Counted from the first letter of the stretch, positions 48,994-59,763 are shown. The stretch: DNA of 64,000 bases from Lathyrus oleraceus (GCF_024323335.1 NC_066579.1:239181475-239245474); one strand, 5' to 3'. Program-made: numbers and translations. Notes: generated by a model from the letters alone, not told the origin.

Positions 48994-50277
48994 CTAAGGT
49001 TGTCTTCCGCCTCTGGTTCTTGGACCTGGTGATCTCTGACGTAAGTCTAAGTTGTCGAACCTGCTGAACAACTCAGTAAACCGCTGGTCGGTTATGGCAT
49101 TCCTAGCATCATGTTGCTGTTGCATTTGACGCATCATCTGTAGCATTTCGACATTCTGTGCCTGCATACCGTCGATAGCATCCATAATGTCGTCGTTGGT
49201 TGCAGGCCTTCTTCGTCGACGACGTTGGGAGGATGGGCCAGTTGCATTACTGGGAGGGTGGATAGGCGGATGATCACCTTGTTCCATTTCTTCAAACTCA
49301 TCTGTTTGCGGGTTTGTTTGTGAAGGCTCGGTGGTTTCGGGAGCGTTTAGATCGTAGAGGTGGCAGTCGGGGTTTGTGACATCAGTGCGGGCAGTATTTG
49401 GTAGAACAACGCTTGGGACTGCCTGGTTGTTCACCATAAGATAATATCCTCCGCCTACTCTGTTCTTAATCAAGCGGCTGGATCGACAGTAGCTGATATC
49501 CATAGATAGGGGAGGTAGGGATTCTAAAGTTTGGAGTTTATCCCCTAGGTGTAGGCCAAGTGCTATGGTGGTGATTAATCCACCGATTATAAAAGGTTGC
49601 CTGCCTCTAGCACATAAGGTGCGGATATGATGAAAGAGAAAGGAGGCGGCGTTTACCTGAGTAGCTGGTTCGAAGACGCACTGGAGGAAAAATAGTTCCT
49701 TTGAGTTGACCTTGCTGTTGTTTGGCCTTCCAAAAACTGTGTTTTGCAAGATGCGGATAAAGTACCGGATAGTGGGGTTATGTATATGGGAGAGAAGGAG
49801 CTCTTCCCAGTTGTAGGTATCTATACCGGAAATTTTCTTAAAAAGGCCGAAAACACCAACTATGTTCCAGTTTGAGGTTGGAGGGATTCTGGCGTGCAGC
49901 AGACCTTCTGTGGGAAATTGTAGCATGGTACTCAATTGGTTTTGGGTTAGGGAGTACTCGGTGTTAAACATCCGGAAGGTTGCGGTACCGGTTAAAAATT
50001 CGTCTTCACCGGCGGGAGTGGTGTAGTCGTATGAACTTAAGAATTCTAAGGTTAGGGATGGGTAGGTGGGTTGATTATGAGTGCAAAGGAAGGTTAAGTT
50101 GGCTTGACGGAGCATCCATTCGATACCTTGGAGTAGACCTAATTGTTGTAAACAAGGTAAATCGGGGTACCTGGTGGAAGCGACGCCTCGCTGTTGGAAA
50201 CGCTCGAATTGCTCCCTCTGATAATTGTCATCTATGGATCGGAAGATGATATTTCCGAAATTCTGATTTCCCGCCAT
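48994..50277 (-). CDS. ORF B: ATHILA-type ORF, 427 aa, downstream of pol
   Basis: Intact frame from ATG at 50277. Residues ~60-290 resemble ORF A (50954-52252) and, as I recall it, the Pfam ATHILA ORF-1 family: shared blocks are LEFLSS, FRMFN-EY, SHIHNP-RYF, IGGLIT and the LYDLN tail. The protein shows no signal peptide or membrane segment, so it is not an envelope protein by sequence. The C-terminal third has a Pro-rich stretch, a run of six Arg (nuclear-signal-like or RNA-binding) and a Met/Gln-rich helix that may form a coiled coil. It has its own TATA box and TGACG cluster upstream and a PPT-like motif downstream. Function unknown. No break found, unlike pol. Confidence 0.8.
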   Translation of the reverse strand: MAGNQNFGNIIFRSIDDNYQREQFERFQQRGVASTRYPDLPCLQQLGLLQGIEWMLRQANLTFLCTHNQPTYPSLTLEFLSSYDYTTPAGEDEFLTGTATFRMFNTEYSLTQNQLSTMLQFPTEGLLHARIPPTSNWNIVGVFGLFKKISGIDTYNWEELLLSHIHNPTIRYFIRILQNTVFGRPNNSKVNSKELFFLQCVFEPATQVNAASFLFHHIRTLCARGRQPFIIGGLITTIALGLHLGDKLQTLESLPPLSMDISYCRSSRLIKNRVGGGYYLMVNNQAVPSVVLPNTARTDVTNPDCHLYDLNAPETTEPSQTNPQTDEFEEMEQGDHPPIHPPSNATGPSSQRRRRRRPATNDDIMDAIDGMQAQNVEMLQMMRQMQQQHDARNAITDQRFTELFSRFDNLDLRQRSPGPRTRGGRQP

Positions 50278-50371
50278 TGTGATGAATTTTGAAGGGGTGA
50301 TTTGGAAAGAAAAAGAAATGTATTTGATAGGAGAGAATTGTTTTGTGGTGAATGAAGGAAGGTTTGGTGGG

Positions 50372-50603
50372 TATTTATAGGAGAGGAATTTGGAAGGTGG
50401 AAAGAAAAAGTGGTTGAAAAGTAATTAAGTGTGGTTAAATGAAAAATGAATGGGGAAGGTAAAAGTTAAAGGTGTAACGTTCGTCTCCAACGGCTCCTTA
50501 ACGTTCACTAGTCTGAGGAGTGTTACGCTCGTCACAGGGGTGTGACGCTCGTAACAGGCAATAGGCGTGCCGTCCGTTATGGATAGTGTGACGCTCGTCA
50601 CAC
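50372..50603 (-). promoter_or_regulatory. Putative internal promoter for ORF B
   Basis: TATAAATA at 50372-50379 (minus strand) sits ~95 bp before the ORF B ATG, with a CT-rich leader between. Three TGACG-type palindromic boxes lie upstream at 50521-50536, 50541-50556 and 50586-50603 (the first two with one changed base in an arm). Distances from TATA to the cluster (142-224 bp) match those in the LTR (137-225 bp). Confidence 0.6.
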
Positions 50604-50953
50604 AATCCTTTTTGGAAAGGCTTCAGTGGCGTTTCACAAAATCACTTTGGTAAAGGATTTAATTTTTGTTATTTATTTTGTTTTGTTTTGCTTATGATCA
50701 GTTTAGTCTGCAGTTTAATTTATTGTGCACGCTTAATCTGCTTTGTATAATAATAATTCATAGGTAGCAACAGTAGAGCATAATAGCTATTGCATAATAA
50801 AATTAAATAAACAGCTTCAATAAAAATGATCATAATGTAATACAGGAAAGGAAAACAATGAAATGAAAGAAAAAAATAAATGCGAACACGAATTCAAATA
50901 ACATTAATGAAAAATCTAATTTAAACTAAATAACTTAGAAAAATAACTAAACT
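50604..50953 (-). other. Spacer between ORF A and the ORF B promoter
   Basis: 350 bp of AT-rich noncoding sequence; nothing else recognised. Confidence 0.6.
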
Positions 50954-52252
50954 CTATCCCTCTGTACGATCTCTGGCCGGAGGAGCAAAAGAGTTAACAT
51001 GATGTAGCAACTCGTGAAACTGATTCGTCATACTGCTCATGTATCCTAGAACTTCGTGTCTCATGTTAGTAAATTCTCCTCTGAGGGCGTCTTGTTCTGA
51101 CATCAAAGCTTCAATGGCGGTGTTATAATCAGTTCCGGGCATATGATGTCGGGGGTCAGGTATGGCTGATTCTTCGGTCTGAACAGGCTGAGGAGGAGGG
51201 TCAATATCATGATAGCCGGATGGTGTCTGAGGGTCAGATTCAGCATGAGGGATCTGGTCAACATAATTCTCATAGTCATTACAAATCTCATAATCCTGGA
51301 TGGATTCAGTGGATCTAGCAGGAGTTGGGGTTTCATTCAGGTTATAGAGCCAGTTCCTTTGGTTATGAACACTAGTCCTAGGATCGGGCATGGTGAATAG
51401 GCAGAGAACCTGGTTATCAATAATAAGCTCAAACTCATCAGTCCCTAGGTTTGCTATAAATATAGTGTTGAAGAGGAAGGGTATACTCATAGTAGTAATG
51501 CCACAAAAAGGGTTTAGGTCAAGCATAGGCTGACGTAATCCAATAGCATTACCTATCATAGTTATCAAACCGCCTATTCTAATGGGTGCTTGCTCATCCT
51601 GGATAAGGTGGTCCAAATTAGCTAACATAAAAGTGGCACCGTTTACTGGACGGTTCTGGGAAGCACAAAATATGATGAAGAGTTCATCACGTGAAACTGA
51701 AGTACTATTTGGCTTCTTCCCAAATAAAGTGTGGGTCAGGATCTTATGGAAATAGCGAAAGGCCGGGTTGTGTATGTTTCCAGAGAGAAACTCATGTTCT
51801 TCGGGCTCATCATTTCCAGTCAGCCTACCCCAAAAGTGTTCAAGCTCTCTATATTCAAAAAGTTCTTCCTGGCTTACAGTGAATGTATCAAAGGAGGTAG
51901 GGAAACCCAAAAGGTTGGTGAAGTCTCTAATATTAAATTGGTACTCCATATTGAACATTCTGAACTGGATAAAACCTCTGCTAATTCCTTTTCCATGGCT
52001 GGGTAGATAGATTAATGAGCTAAGGAATTCTAGTGTGAGTCTCCGGTAGGTGGTGAAATGTCTCAGGATAGGGGATGTCTCCCATCCAATCTGATTCAGC
52101 AAATACAGGACACTCTGTCTCAGTCCAAGGGCAGTCATAGCCCAATCATCAGCATATAAACTAGGTAGCATCTCTCTAGCGGCTAGTTCTTCAAACTTTT
52201 GTTTCTGAGCCATTCCTCTGAACTTGATACCCATACGATCAATATGTCCCAT
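50954..52252 (-). CDS. ORF A: ATHILA-type ORF, 432 aa, downstream of integrase
   Basis: Intact frame from ATG at 52252. It shares its core with ORF B (LEFLSS, FRMFNMEY, GNIHNPAFRYF, LFGKKPN, IGGLIT, LYNLN) at low overall identity, so the two are old paralogues. The core resembles the ATHILA ORF-1 family. It has no signal peptide or convincing membrane segment. The C-terminus has an acidic/Pro-rich region and a probable coiled coil (about residues 380-420), but lacks the Arg run of ORF B. It follows integrase by ~260 bp. No separate promoter was seen, so it may depend on the genomic RNA or an unseen promoter. Function unknown. Confidence 0.8.
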   Translation of the reverse strand: MGHIDRMGIKFRGMAQKQKFEELAAREMLPSLYADDWAMTALGLRQSVLYLLNQIGWETSPILRHFTTYRRLTLEFLSSLIYLPSHGKGISRGFIQFRMFNMEYQFNIRDFTNLLGFPTSFDTFTVSQEELFEYRELEHFWGRLTGNDEPEEHEFLSGNIHNPAFRYFHKILTHTLFGKKPNSTSVSRDELFIIFCASQNRPVNGATFMLANLDHLIQDEQAPIRIGGLITMIGNAIGLRQPMLDLNPFCGITTMSIPFLFNTIFIANLGTDEFELIIDNQVLCLFTMPDPRTSVHNQRNWLYNLNETPTPARSTESIQDYEICNDYENYVDQIPHAESDPQTPSGYHDIDPPPQPVQTEESAIPDPRHHMPGTDYNTAIEALMSEQDALRGEFTNMRHEVLGYMSSMTNQFHELLHHVNSFAPPARDRTEG

Positions 52253-52509
52253 CTGGTTAGTGTTAGCTAGAGAAAAGAAAACATGAGTTTAAGTTAGGAT
52301 TTGGCCAAATGCCGAAAGAAGAAAAAATTATTATTATATTTTTTTTCTTTTTGAATAAATCAAGAATGAATGCTAAACAGAAATTAAAAGAATAATTAAG
52401 AAAGAAATAGGGAAATGATAATAATAGAATAATAAAATAACAAACTAATTTGTGGGTTGTCTCCCACTAAGCGCTTTGTTTAAATGTCGCAAGCTCGACA
52501 AAGAAACTA
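52253..52509 (-). other. Integrase-ORF A spacer
   Basis: Contains, on the minus strand at about 52455-52485, GCGCTTAGTGGGAGACAACC, a box I recognise from the region after integrase in Athila-type elements. Otherwise AT-rich noncoding. Confidence 0.55.
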
Positions 52510-53874
52510 TTAAATATAATCTATAGGTCCTGGGGGCGTTTCGTCTAAGTGTAGGATTTGCGAGTCCTCGTTGGTTTCCGCATAGTGATAGTGTTTCAGA
52601 CGTTGCCCGTTTACGGTGAACGGTTCTGTAGATTTTCCTTTTATTTCTACCGCTCCACTGGGAAAGATTTTAGTGATATGAAAAGGCCCTGACCATCTGG
52701 ATCGTAGTTTTCCCGGGAATAACTTTAGTCTAGAGTTAAATAAAAGTACTGTGTCGCCTTGCTTGAAGATTTTCCTTGATATACGCTTGTCATGCCATTG
52801 TTTTGTTCTTTCTTTAAAGATTCTGGCATTTTCATAGGCGTCTCTTCTGAGTTCCTCTAATTCGTTTATGTCAAGGATTCTCTTTTCACCGGCGGCTTTA
52901 TAATTCCAATTTAGATTTCTAATAGCCCAATAGGCTTTATGTTCTAATTCTACCGGGAGGTGACAGGATTTTCCGTAAATGAGCTTAAATGGGGTCGTCC
53001 CTATGGGGGTTTTATAAGCAGTTCGGTAAGCCCACAAAGCTTCTGGTAATTTCAATGACCAATCTTTCCTTGAAGTGGCGACCGTTTTTTCTAGTATTTG
53101 CTTGATTTCTCTGTTAGATACTTCCACTTGTCCACTGGTTTGAGGGTGGTAAGGTGTTGCTATCCTATGTCTTACTCCATACTTAAGTAGTAGTTTTTCG
53201 AGTACCTTGGATATAAAGTGTGATCCACCATCACTGACTACTATTCTTGGGGTGCCAAATCTCGGAAATATTATATTTTTAAAGAGTCTAGTTACTACTC
53301 GGGTGTCATTTGTTGGAGAAGCTACAGCTTCGATCCATTTTGATACGTAGTCAACTGCCACGAGTATGTATTTGTTACCGAAAGAGGATGGAAAGGGTCC
53401 CATGAAGTCTATTCCCCACACGTCGAAAATCTCTACTTCCAAAATACCTTTTTGTGGCATCTCGTCACGTCTAGATATGTTTCCCGTGCGTTGACATCTG
53501 TCACACTCCTTAATAGCCGCATGTACGTCCTTCCATATAGTTGGCCAATAAAAGCCGGCTTGTAGGATTTTAGAGCAGGTCTTGGATGTACTTGTGTGTC
53601 CACCATAAGGAGCGGAGTGACAGTGTTGGATTATATTTTCTACTTCTTCTTCGGGTATACATCGACGGAAAATACCATCGGGGCCTCTTTTGAAAAGTAA
53701 GGGATCATCCCAGTAATAGTGTTTTATGTCGTAGAAGAATCGTTTCTTCTGCTGGTAAGATAAAGTAGGTGGAACTATTCCGGCAGCTAAATAATTGACT
53801 AGATCAGCGTACCATGGTGTGACGGATATAGCTAAGGTGGTTTCTACTTGCATGTCGGAGTTGCTCTCTTCCAA
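52510..53874 (-). pseudogene. Athila integrase (in frame with RT-RNase H but cut off by a stop)
   Basis: Integrase with His-Cys zinc finger ([10 protein letters not shown] and CDRC, about 53480-53620) and a core with the full catalytic triad: Asp in GIDFMGP, Asp in VSDGGSHF, Glu in [10 protein letters not shown]-terminal beta-rich domain ends at 52510. The frame is the same as RNase H, but a TAA at 53995-53997 (most simply GAA to TAA) ends the upstream part. The ATG at 53874 is internal to the polyprotein, not a natural start. The integrase sequence itself looks intact. Confidence 0.85.
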
Positions 53875-53994
53875 AGTAGCTATAAGTTTGTCATACGAGA
53901 AATCATCATTAATTGATGTTCTTTCTGGTTCAAGGTTCTCAAGTCTAGAGAGGTGGTCTGCTACTACGTTCTCAGTTCCTTTCTTGTCCTTGAT

Positions 53995-54945
53995 TTATAA
54001 GTCGAATTCTTGTAGCAACAAGATCCATCTTAGGAGTCTAGGTTTAGCATCCTTTTTTGTTAAAAGGTACCTGATAGCAGCGTGATCAGTGTAGACTATT
54101 ATTTTGGCTCCTACCAAGTAAGAACGAAATTTATCTAGCGCAAATACCACTGCTAGGAGTTCTTTCTCGGTAGTGGCGTAATTCATTTGCGCTTCATCCA
54201 GGGTTCTGCTTGCGTAATATATTACGTGAAGCTTTTTATCCTTTCGTTGTCCTAAAACAGCACCTACAGCATAATCACTGGCATCGCACATTATTTCAAA
54301 TGGTTCATTCCAGTCTGGTGTCTGCATTATGGGTGCGGAGATCAATGCTTGTTTAAGTGTTTGAAATGCTTTTAAACAGTTATCGTCGAATATGAATTCG
54401 GCATCTTTCATCAATAGTCCGGTTAAAGGTTTAGTTATCTTAGAGAAGTCTTTGATGAATCGTCGGTAAAAACCGGCGTGTCCTAAAAAGCTTCGTACTT
54501 CTCTCACGGTTCTTGGGGGTTGAAGATTTTCGATTACCTCTATTTTGGCTTTGTCTACTTCAATTCCTCTGTTCGAGATGATGTGTCCTAAAACAATTCC
54601 TTCTTGTACCATAAAGTGGCACTTTTCCCAATTAAGTACTAAGTTTACTTTTACACATCGCTCAAGGACTCTTTCTAGGTTTTCAAGGCATTCTTCGAAA
54701 CTTTGTCCGTATACAGAAAAGTCATCCATAAATACTTCCATGATGTTTTCGAGAAAGTCGGCGAATATTGCCATCATGCATCTTTGAAAGGTTGCAGGGG
54801 CATTACACAGACCAAACGGCATTCGTCTATAAGCGAAGGTACCAAAAGGGCACGTGAACGTTGTCTTTTCTTGGTCATCAGGGTGAATTGGTATTTGAAA
54901 GAAGCCTGAATAACCGTCTAGATAACAGAAATGTGAATGTTTTGC
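53995..54945 (-). pseudogene. pol: Athila RT (catalytic part) and RNase H
   Basis: Carries the LDGYSG box (about 54920), the FGLCNAP motif (about 54810), a catalytic FMDD box (about 54725) and a gypsy-type RNase H with Asp (CDASD), Glu (TTEKELLA) and Asp (YTDHAA) visible at about 54080-54300. The frame is open without ATG from about 54945 and ends in a TAA at 53995. Upstream, the join to the gag-pro frame is broken: the first RT motif block (MCID) is followed directly by sequence just before LDGYSG, so about 75 bp of RT is missing with a change of frame. RT is therefore not functional. Confidence 0.87.
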
Positions 54946-57890
54946 TAATCAATGCACATTCTCCATCCCGATTCGATTCGTTTAGTTATAGTTTCCCCTT
55001 TTTCGTTTTCAATAACGGTTATGCCTCCTTTCTTTGGTACAACGTGTACAGGGCTAACCCATTTGCTATCAGATATAGGATATATAATACCTGCTTCCAA
55101 TAACTTGGTTATTTCTTTTTTTACTACCTCACTCAGGATCGGATTTAGTCTTCTCTGGTGTTCCCTAGAGGTTTTACAATCTTCTTCTAACATGATGCGG
55201 TGCATACAAATAGAAGGGCTTATTCCTTTAAGATCGGTGATGTGGTATCCTAGTGCGGTGGGGTACTTCCTTAAGATATGTAGGAGTTTTTCTGTTTCGA
55301 GTCTTCCTAGATCTGCATTAACTATCACAGGTCGTTCAAGTTCTAAGTCTAGGAATTCATATCTCAGATTTTTGGGAAGTGTTTTCAGGTCAGGGGTTGG
55401 TTTGTTAAGACATTGCGTAGGGTCCGGTGTTATTGCTAAACATTGGTTAGGTTTGTCTTCTAAAAGATAGTCTGATGATTTGTCTTCTAAAAGATAGTCT
55501 GATGATTTGTCTTCTAAAAGATAGTCTGATGATTTGTCTTCTCCTAACTCTGCTTCTTTTATGCATTCATCGATGATATCCATGAAGTAACATGTATCTT
55601 CTATTGCAGGTGCTTTCAAGAATTGGGAAAGAATGAATTCAATTTTCTCTTCACCTACTTCGAAGGTGAGTCGTCCTCGTTTTACGTCTATGATTGCACC
55701 GGCAGTTGCTAAGAATGGTCTTCCCAGTATAATGGGTGTAATATCATCTTCTCTAATGTCCATAATTGTAAAATCAGTGGGAATGTAAAACTGACCTATG
55801 CGTACGGGAACGTTTTCAAGGATTCCTACAGGATATTTGATGGAACGATCTGCTAGTTGCACAGACATTTTGGTCGGTCTTAATTCTCCCATTTCCAGTT
55901 TCTTACATATGGATAAAGGCATAACGCTAATTCCGGCTCCTAAATCGCATAAAGCTTTGTCGATGACAAATTTTCCTATGTGACAGGGTATAGAGAAACT
56001 ACCCGGATCCTTGAGTTTAGGAGGCATGTTTTGGATTATTGCGCTACATTCGGCAGGGAGTGTAACGGTTTCGCTATCCTCAAGTTTCCTCTTATTAGAA
56101 AGGATTTCTTTTAAGAATTTAGCATATGAGGGCATCTGCGTAATAGCTTCGGTGAACGGAATTGTAACGTTTAATTGTTTAAGGAGATCAACAAATTTTC
56201 TAAATTGGCCCGCATCTTTGGTTTTAACAAGCCTTTGAGGGTAGGGTATAGGTGGTTTGTAAGGTGGTGGAGGTACATAAGGTTTGTTCTTTTCTAGGGT
56301 TTCCTTATTACTCTCTTCCTTTTCCTTAGGTTCACTTTCCTCAGTTGATTTCTTAGGGTTTTGGTTTTCTATCCTTGGATCAGACGGTCCTTCCACTTCC
56401 GTTCCACTTCTTAATATAATTGCATGAGCTTGGCTTCTCGGATTAGGTTGGGGCTGTCCGGGGAATGTACCAGTTGGGGCAGCAGTAGGTGCTTGTTGTT
56501 GAGCTACTTGTGATATTTGTGTTTCCAGCATTTTGTTATGGGTAGCCAAGGCATCTACTTTGCTTGCTAGTTGTTTAAGTTGTTCGCCAGTGTCTACATT
56601 CTGGTTTAAGAAATCTTTATTGGTTTGTTGTTGGGAAGCTATAAAGTTTTCCATCATGATTTCCAAGTTGGATTTTCTAGGGGTATTATTGTTAGGCATG
56701 GATGGGTTCGGTTTCTGATATCCCGGAGGTATAGATGGGGCTTGATTTGGAGACTGTCCAGGTGCGTACAAAGCATTATTACTCTTATATGAAAAGTTTG
56801 GATGGTTCTTCCAATTTGGGTTATAGGTATTCGAATAGGGGCTTCCTTGAGCATAGTTTACTTGCTCTGCTTGGATTCCTGTCAAGAGTTGACAGTCCGT
56901 AGGAGTGTGGCCTTGGATTCCACAGACCTCGCAATTCTGAGTTATAGCAACCACGGCGGCTGGGGGTGATACGTTTAAACTTTCAATTTTCTGGACCAAA
57001 GCATCCACTTTTGCATTAATGTGATCAAGGTTACTTATCTCGTACATGCCAGTTTTCGTTTGAGGTTTTTCCACCGTTGTTCGTTCGGTTCCCCACTGAT
57101 AGTGGTTTTGGGCCATGCTCTCGATAAGCTGGTAAGCATCAGCATAATGTTTGTTCATTAATGCACCACCTGCAGCGGCGTCTATTGTTAACCTTGTGTT
57201 GTATAAGAGACCATTATAAAATGTATGAATTACTAACCAGTCTTCCAAACCATGGTGTGGGCAAAGTCTCATCATGTCTTTGTATCTTTCCCATGCTTCG
57301 AAAAGAGACTCGTTGTCTTTCTGTTTAAATCCGTTTTTCTGGGCTCTTAACATAGCTGTTTTGCTTGGCGGAAAGTATCGGGCAAGAAAAACTTTCTTCA
57401 ACTCATTCCAGGTGGTGACTGAGTTGGAAGGGAGAGATTGAAGCCATCTTCTAGCGCTATCTCTTAATGAGAAAGGAAAAAGACGAAGTCGAATTGCCTC
57501 TGAAGTGACACCATTAGCTTTAACAGTATCAGCGTATTGAACAAATACGGATAAATGAAGGTTTGGATCCTCGGTAGGATTTCCAGAGAATTGGTTCTGT
57601 TGCACAGCCTGCAACAGCGAAGGTTTAAGTTCGAAGTTGTTTGCTTCGATTGCGGGCGGAGCAATACTTGAATGCGGCTCATCTTGCGATGGAGCGGCGT
57701 AATCTCTAAGAGCACGAGCTGGTTCTGCCATCTCGGGTGAAAGAAGAAGATCTTTGAGGTCAGGAAATTCGATAGGAGGGAGATTGTTTTCAGCACGGTA
57801 TTCCCGAATTCGTCGTAAGACTCGGAGATACAGTTCGATATCGTTGATTCGTAAATAGAGCGGTTCGCCTTGTGAGCGAGTGCGTGGCAT
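54945..57890 (-). pseudogene. gag-pro: Athila gag-protease plus RT N-terminus, ~981 aa
   Basis: Long frame from the ATG at 57890 (the longer frame from 57899 uses a TTG). Residues ~90-265 are the retrotransposon gag domain. Residues 320-333 form a CX2CX4HX4C zinc knuckle. A Gln/Pro/Lys-rich linker follows, then an aspartic protease with Asp-Leu-Gly-Ala at ~649-652, the Athila-type variant of the active site. After protease an in-frame 27-bp repeat (55452-55540) adds three units of DKSSDYLLE. The frame ends soon after the MCID motif of RT because of the deletion. Gag and protease look intact and could still be made. Confidence 0.88.
55452..55540 (-). repeat. In-frame 27-bp tandem repeat between protease and RT
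   Basis: Starts recur at 55452, 55479, 55506 and 55533; three full units look identical. Each encodes nine residues (DKSSDYLLE). Confidence 0.9.
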
Positions 57891-57977
57891 ACAAATCAAC
57901 GAAAGAAAGAATAGAAGAAAAAGAAACCTTAGTCTCTACAGCGTAACGGAAGAGTTACGATATCGATTAAATAAAAG

Positions 57978-57995
57978 TCCCCGGCAACGGCGCCA
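57978..57995 (-). other. Primer binding site of the Athila element
   Basis: Minus strand TGGCGCCGTTGCCGGGGA, six bases inside the 5' LTR. This sequence is typical of Athila-type elements; the tRNA species was not verified. Confidence 0.85.
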
Positions 57996-58001
57996 AAAAC
58001 T

Positions 58002-59763
58002 TGATCGCTCGACTGTGTGAGTCGAGAATGGGATACAAACTGCAAGTGCACAGTTCTATCGCGTAGTTTTAAAAGATATCGATCCCACAGGGACTTATGA
58101 ATCGATATACCGTTATCTAAGGTTACTACGTAAAGCTAAGGTGAAAAATGTTTGATTATTTGGGGAAAAACTAAAGCTAAACTAAGATCTAGATTAAATA
58201 TTAATAAAACGGATATCGGTATGTAGTTCGTCAAAACTAGGGAATCAAGTCTTTGTCGGTTTCTTGGTTTTAAAATAAATCGTTTCGGTTAACTTTATTG
58301 GTTAAAGGTTTTATCTCAAACTCTCGCTCTGTTGAATAAACCATGATTTTATATTAATGTAGCTGTCACTTATAATTAAGTCAAAAACCATATTTTGAAA
58401 GCAATAAAGTTGCAGAAACTCTTCTTAAGAAAACACTGACCGTTTTAAACACCCTTATCTCAAACTCTCGCTCTGTTGACTTAGGTTATATAATTAAATC
58501 CAAATGCTTAACTCTCGTCCTCACATTCAATCTTTAAAAATACTTTTTGGAAAAGGTCAGAATTTAATTAATTCTAAAACTTGCTCTCGCCCTGATCTAG
58601 AATTAATGCCTAACTTACACTGTCCAGTTAAAACCTCAAACTCTCGCTCTATTGATTTTAACTTCTTTATGTCCTTTACTTTTGTAAAAAATCTTGTTAG
58701 TAAACCTGTAAGTTGAGACCGTAAAAAGATTGATTTCAATTTTAAGTTTAAATAGACCGACTCAGTCTTGATCCCTTATTCTGCTTACTTTACATACCGA
58801 TATCTAGGCGAATTAGCCAGACATGCTAAATAAACAAGAATACATATCATGCATAAACAGACTCATTCCAGGCAGATAATATAGATAAATAATAAAACAA
58901 AACATTAAATAATGATTAAAGAACCTGAATGCGTAATACAATAGTCTTGAACACTCCACCACAAGCCGGTAGGATTTGTTCTTCGATTCTTCAATTAAAC
59001 AATAAATTCAACCAAGGAAATAAAACTAGAATCTAACGTAAGGTTAGATCCGTTAAAAAGTTGCACAATAGTTTCTGGTGTAGAAACTATTATGCGAAAA
59101 ATATCTAAATGCTAAAAAGGGAAAGGTAAATTGCAAGGGAAAAAGAATGTAGAACTTGCAAAAGAAATAAATAAATAAACAATGTTAAGTTGCTGGAAAA
59201 GAAAAATAAGCAAAAGCGCAAAAAGAAAGAAAATTGGAAAAGCTTCGGCAATGTGAGCGTGAAAAAAAACCGAGGAACCCTTTTAGGTTTTTGAAGTAGC
59301 TATTTATATTGGTGCTGGTAACTGCTTTTCGTTTCCCAAGGTCTTCAACGTGGCTAAATGCACGGCGTGGATATAGGACACAAACTCCTCAACGTCTCTT
59401 CAAGTCTTCTGAGGGCGTTACTTGCGCCAAAAAGGTAGTGGAATGGTGTGACGCTCGTCACACCATGTGTGACGTCCGTCACAAGGCTGTTTTGCGTGAC
59501 GCTCGTCACGCACCCTGTGACGTCCGTCACAGGCACAGCATTGGTGACTTGTGCGCTTTGGGCTGGGCTTTGGCATTTGGTTCCTTTTCTCTCCTTTTTC
59601 ACCTCCTTTTCTTCCATTTTCACTTGTTCTTCAAAATAGACTACCTGCGACAAATAGGAAGAAAATACCACGTAATATCTCATAAAATGCAGTAAACCGA
59701 AATAAATAGTCATAGAATTTAATGGAATTAAGTCCTAAAATATGATATAATTTCGTGTTATCA
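58002..59763 (-). repeat. Athila 5' LTR (right)
   Basis: 1,762 bp, nearly identical to 46153-47914 (four mismatches by eye, no indel). Confidence 0.95.
59301..59533 (-). promoter_or_regulatory. LTR promoter of the Athila element
   Basis: Four palindromes of the type TGACG-NN-CGTCA at 59445-59533, then TATAAATA at 59301-59308 (minus strand). TGACG is the core recognised by plant TGA-class bZIP factors (as-1-like elements); that they bind here is inference. Transcription would run leftward into gag. Confidence 0.6.

Larger units (their letters stand above)
46153..59763 (-). mobile_element. Complete Athila-type LTR retrotransposon, 13,611 bp
   Basis: Two 1,762-bp LTRs (46153-47914, 58002-59763), the 5-bp TSD GCACC, a PBS next to the right LTR and a PPT next to the left LTR show a complete minus-strand element. 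Order in its own direction: LTR, PBS, gag-pro, RT, RNase H, integrase, ORF A, ORF B, PPT, LTR. The PBS type, Asp-Leu-Gly protease and ATHILA-like extra ORFs place it in the Athila lineage, to which the pea Cyclops elements also belong. The LTRs differ at four sites by eye (46570/58419, 47160/59009, 47204/59053, 47227/59076), about 0.23%, so the insertion is recent. RT carries a deletion, and a stop lies between RNase H and integrase. Confidence 0.95.

Noticed and set aside
48994..52252. ORF A and ORF B as envelope genes
   Set aside because: No signal peptide, membrane anchor or Cys-rich ectodomain is visible; the core resembles ATHILA-type proteins and not env-like ones.
52510..53874. Integrase as a separate gene starting at the ATG 53874
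   Set aside because: The frame continues upstream through a single TAA into RNase H; the ATG is internal to the pol polyprotein.
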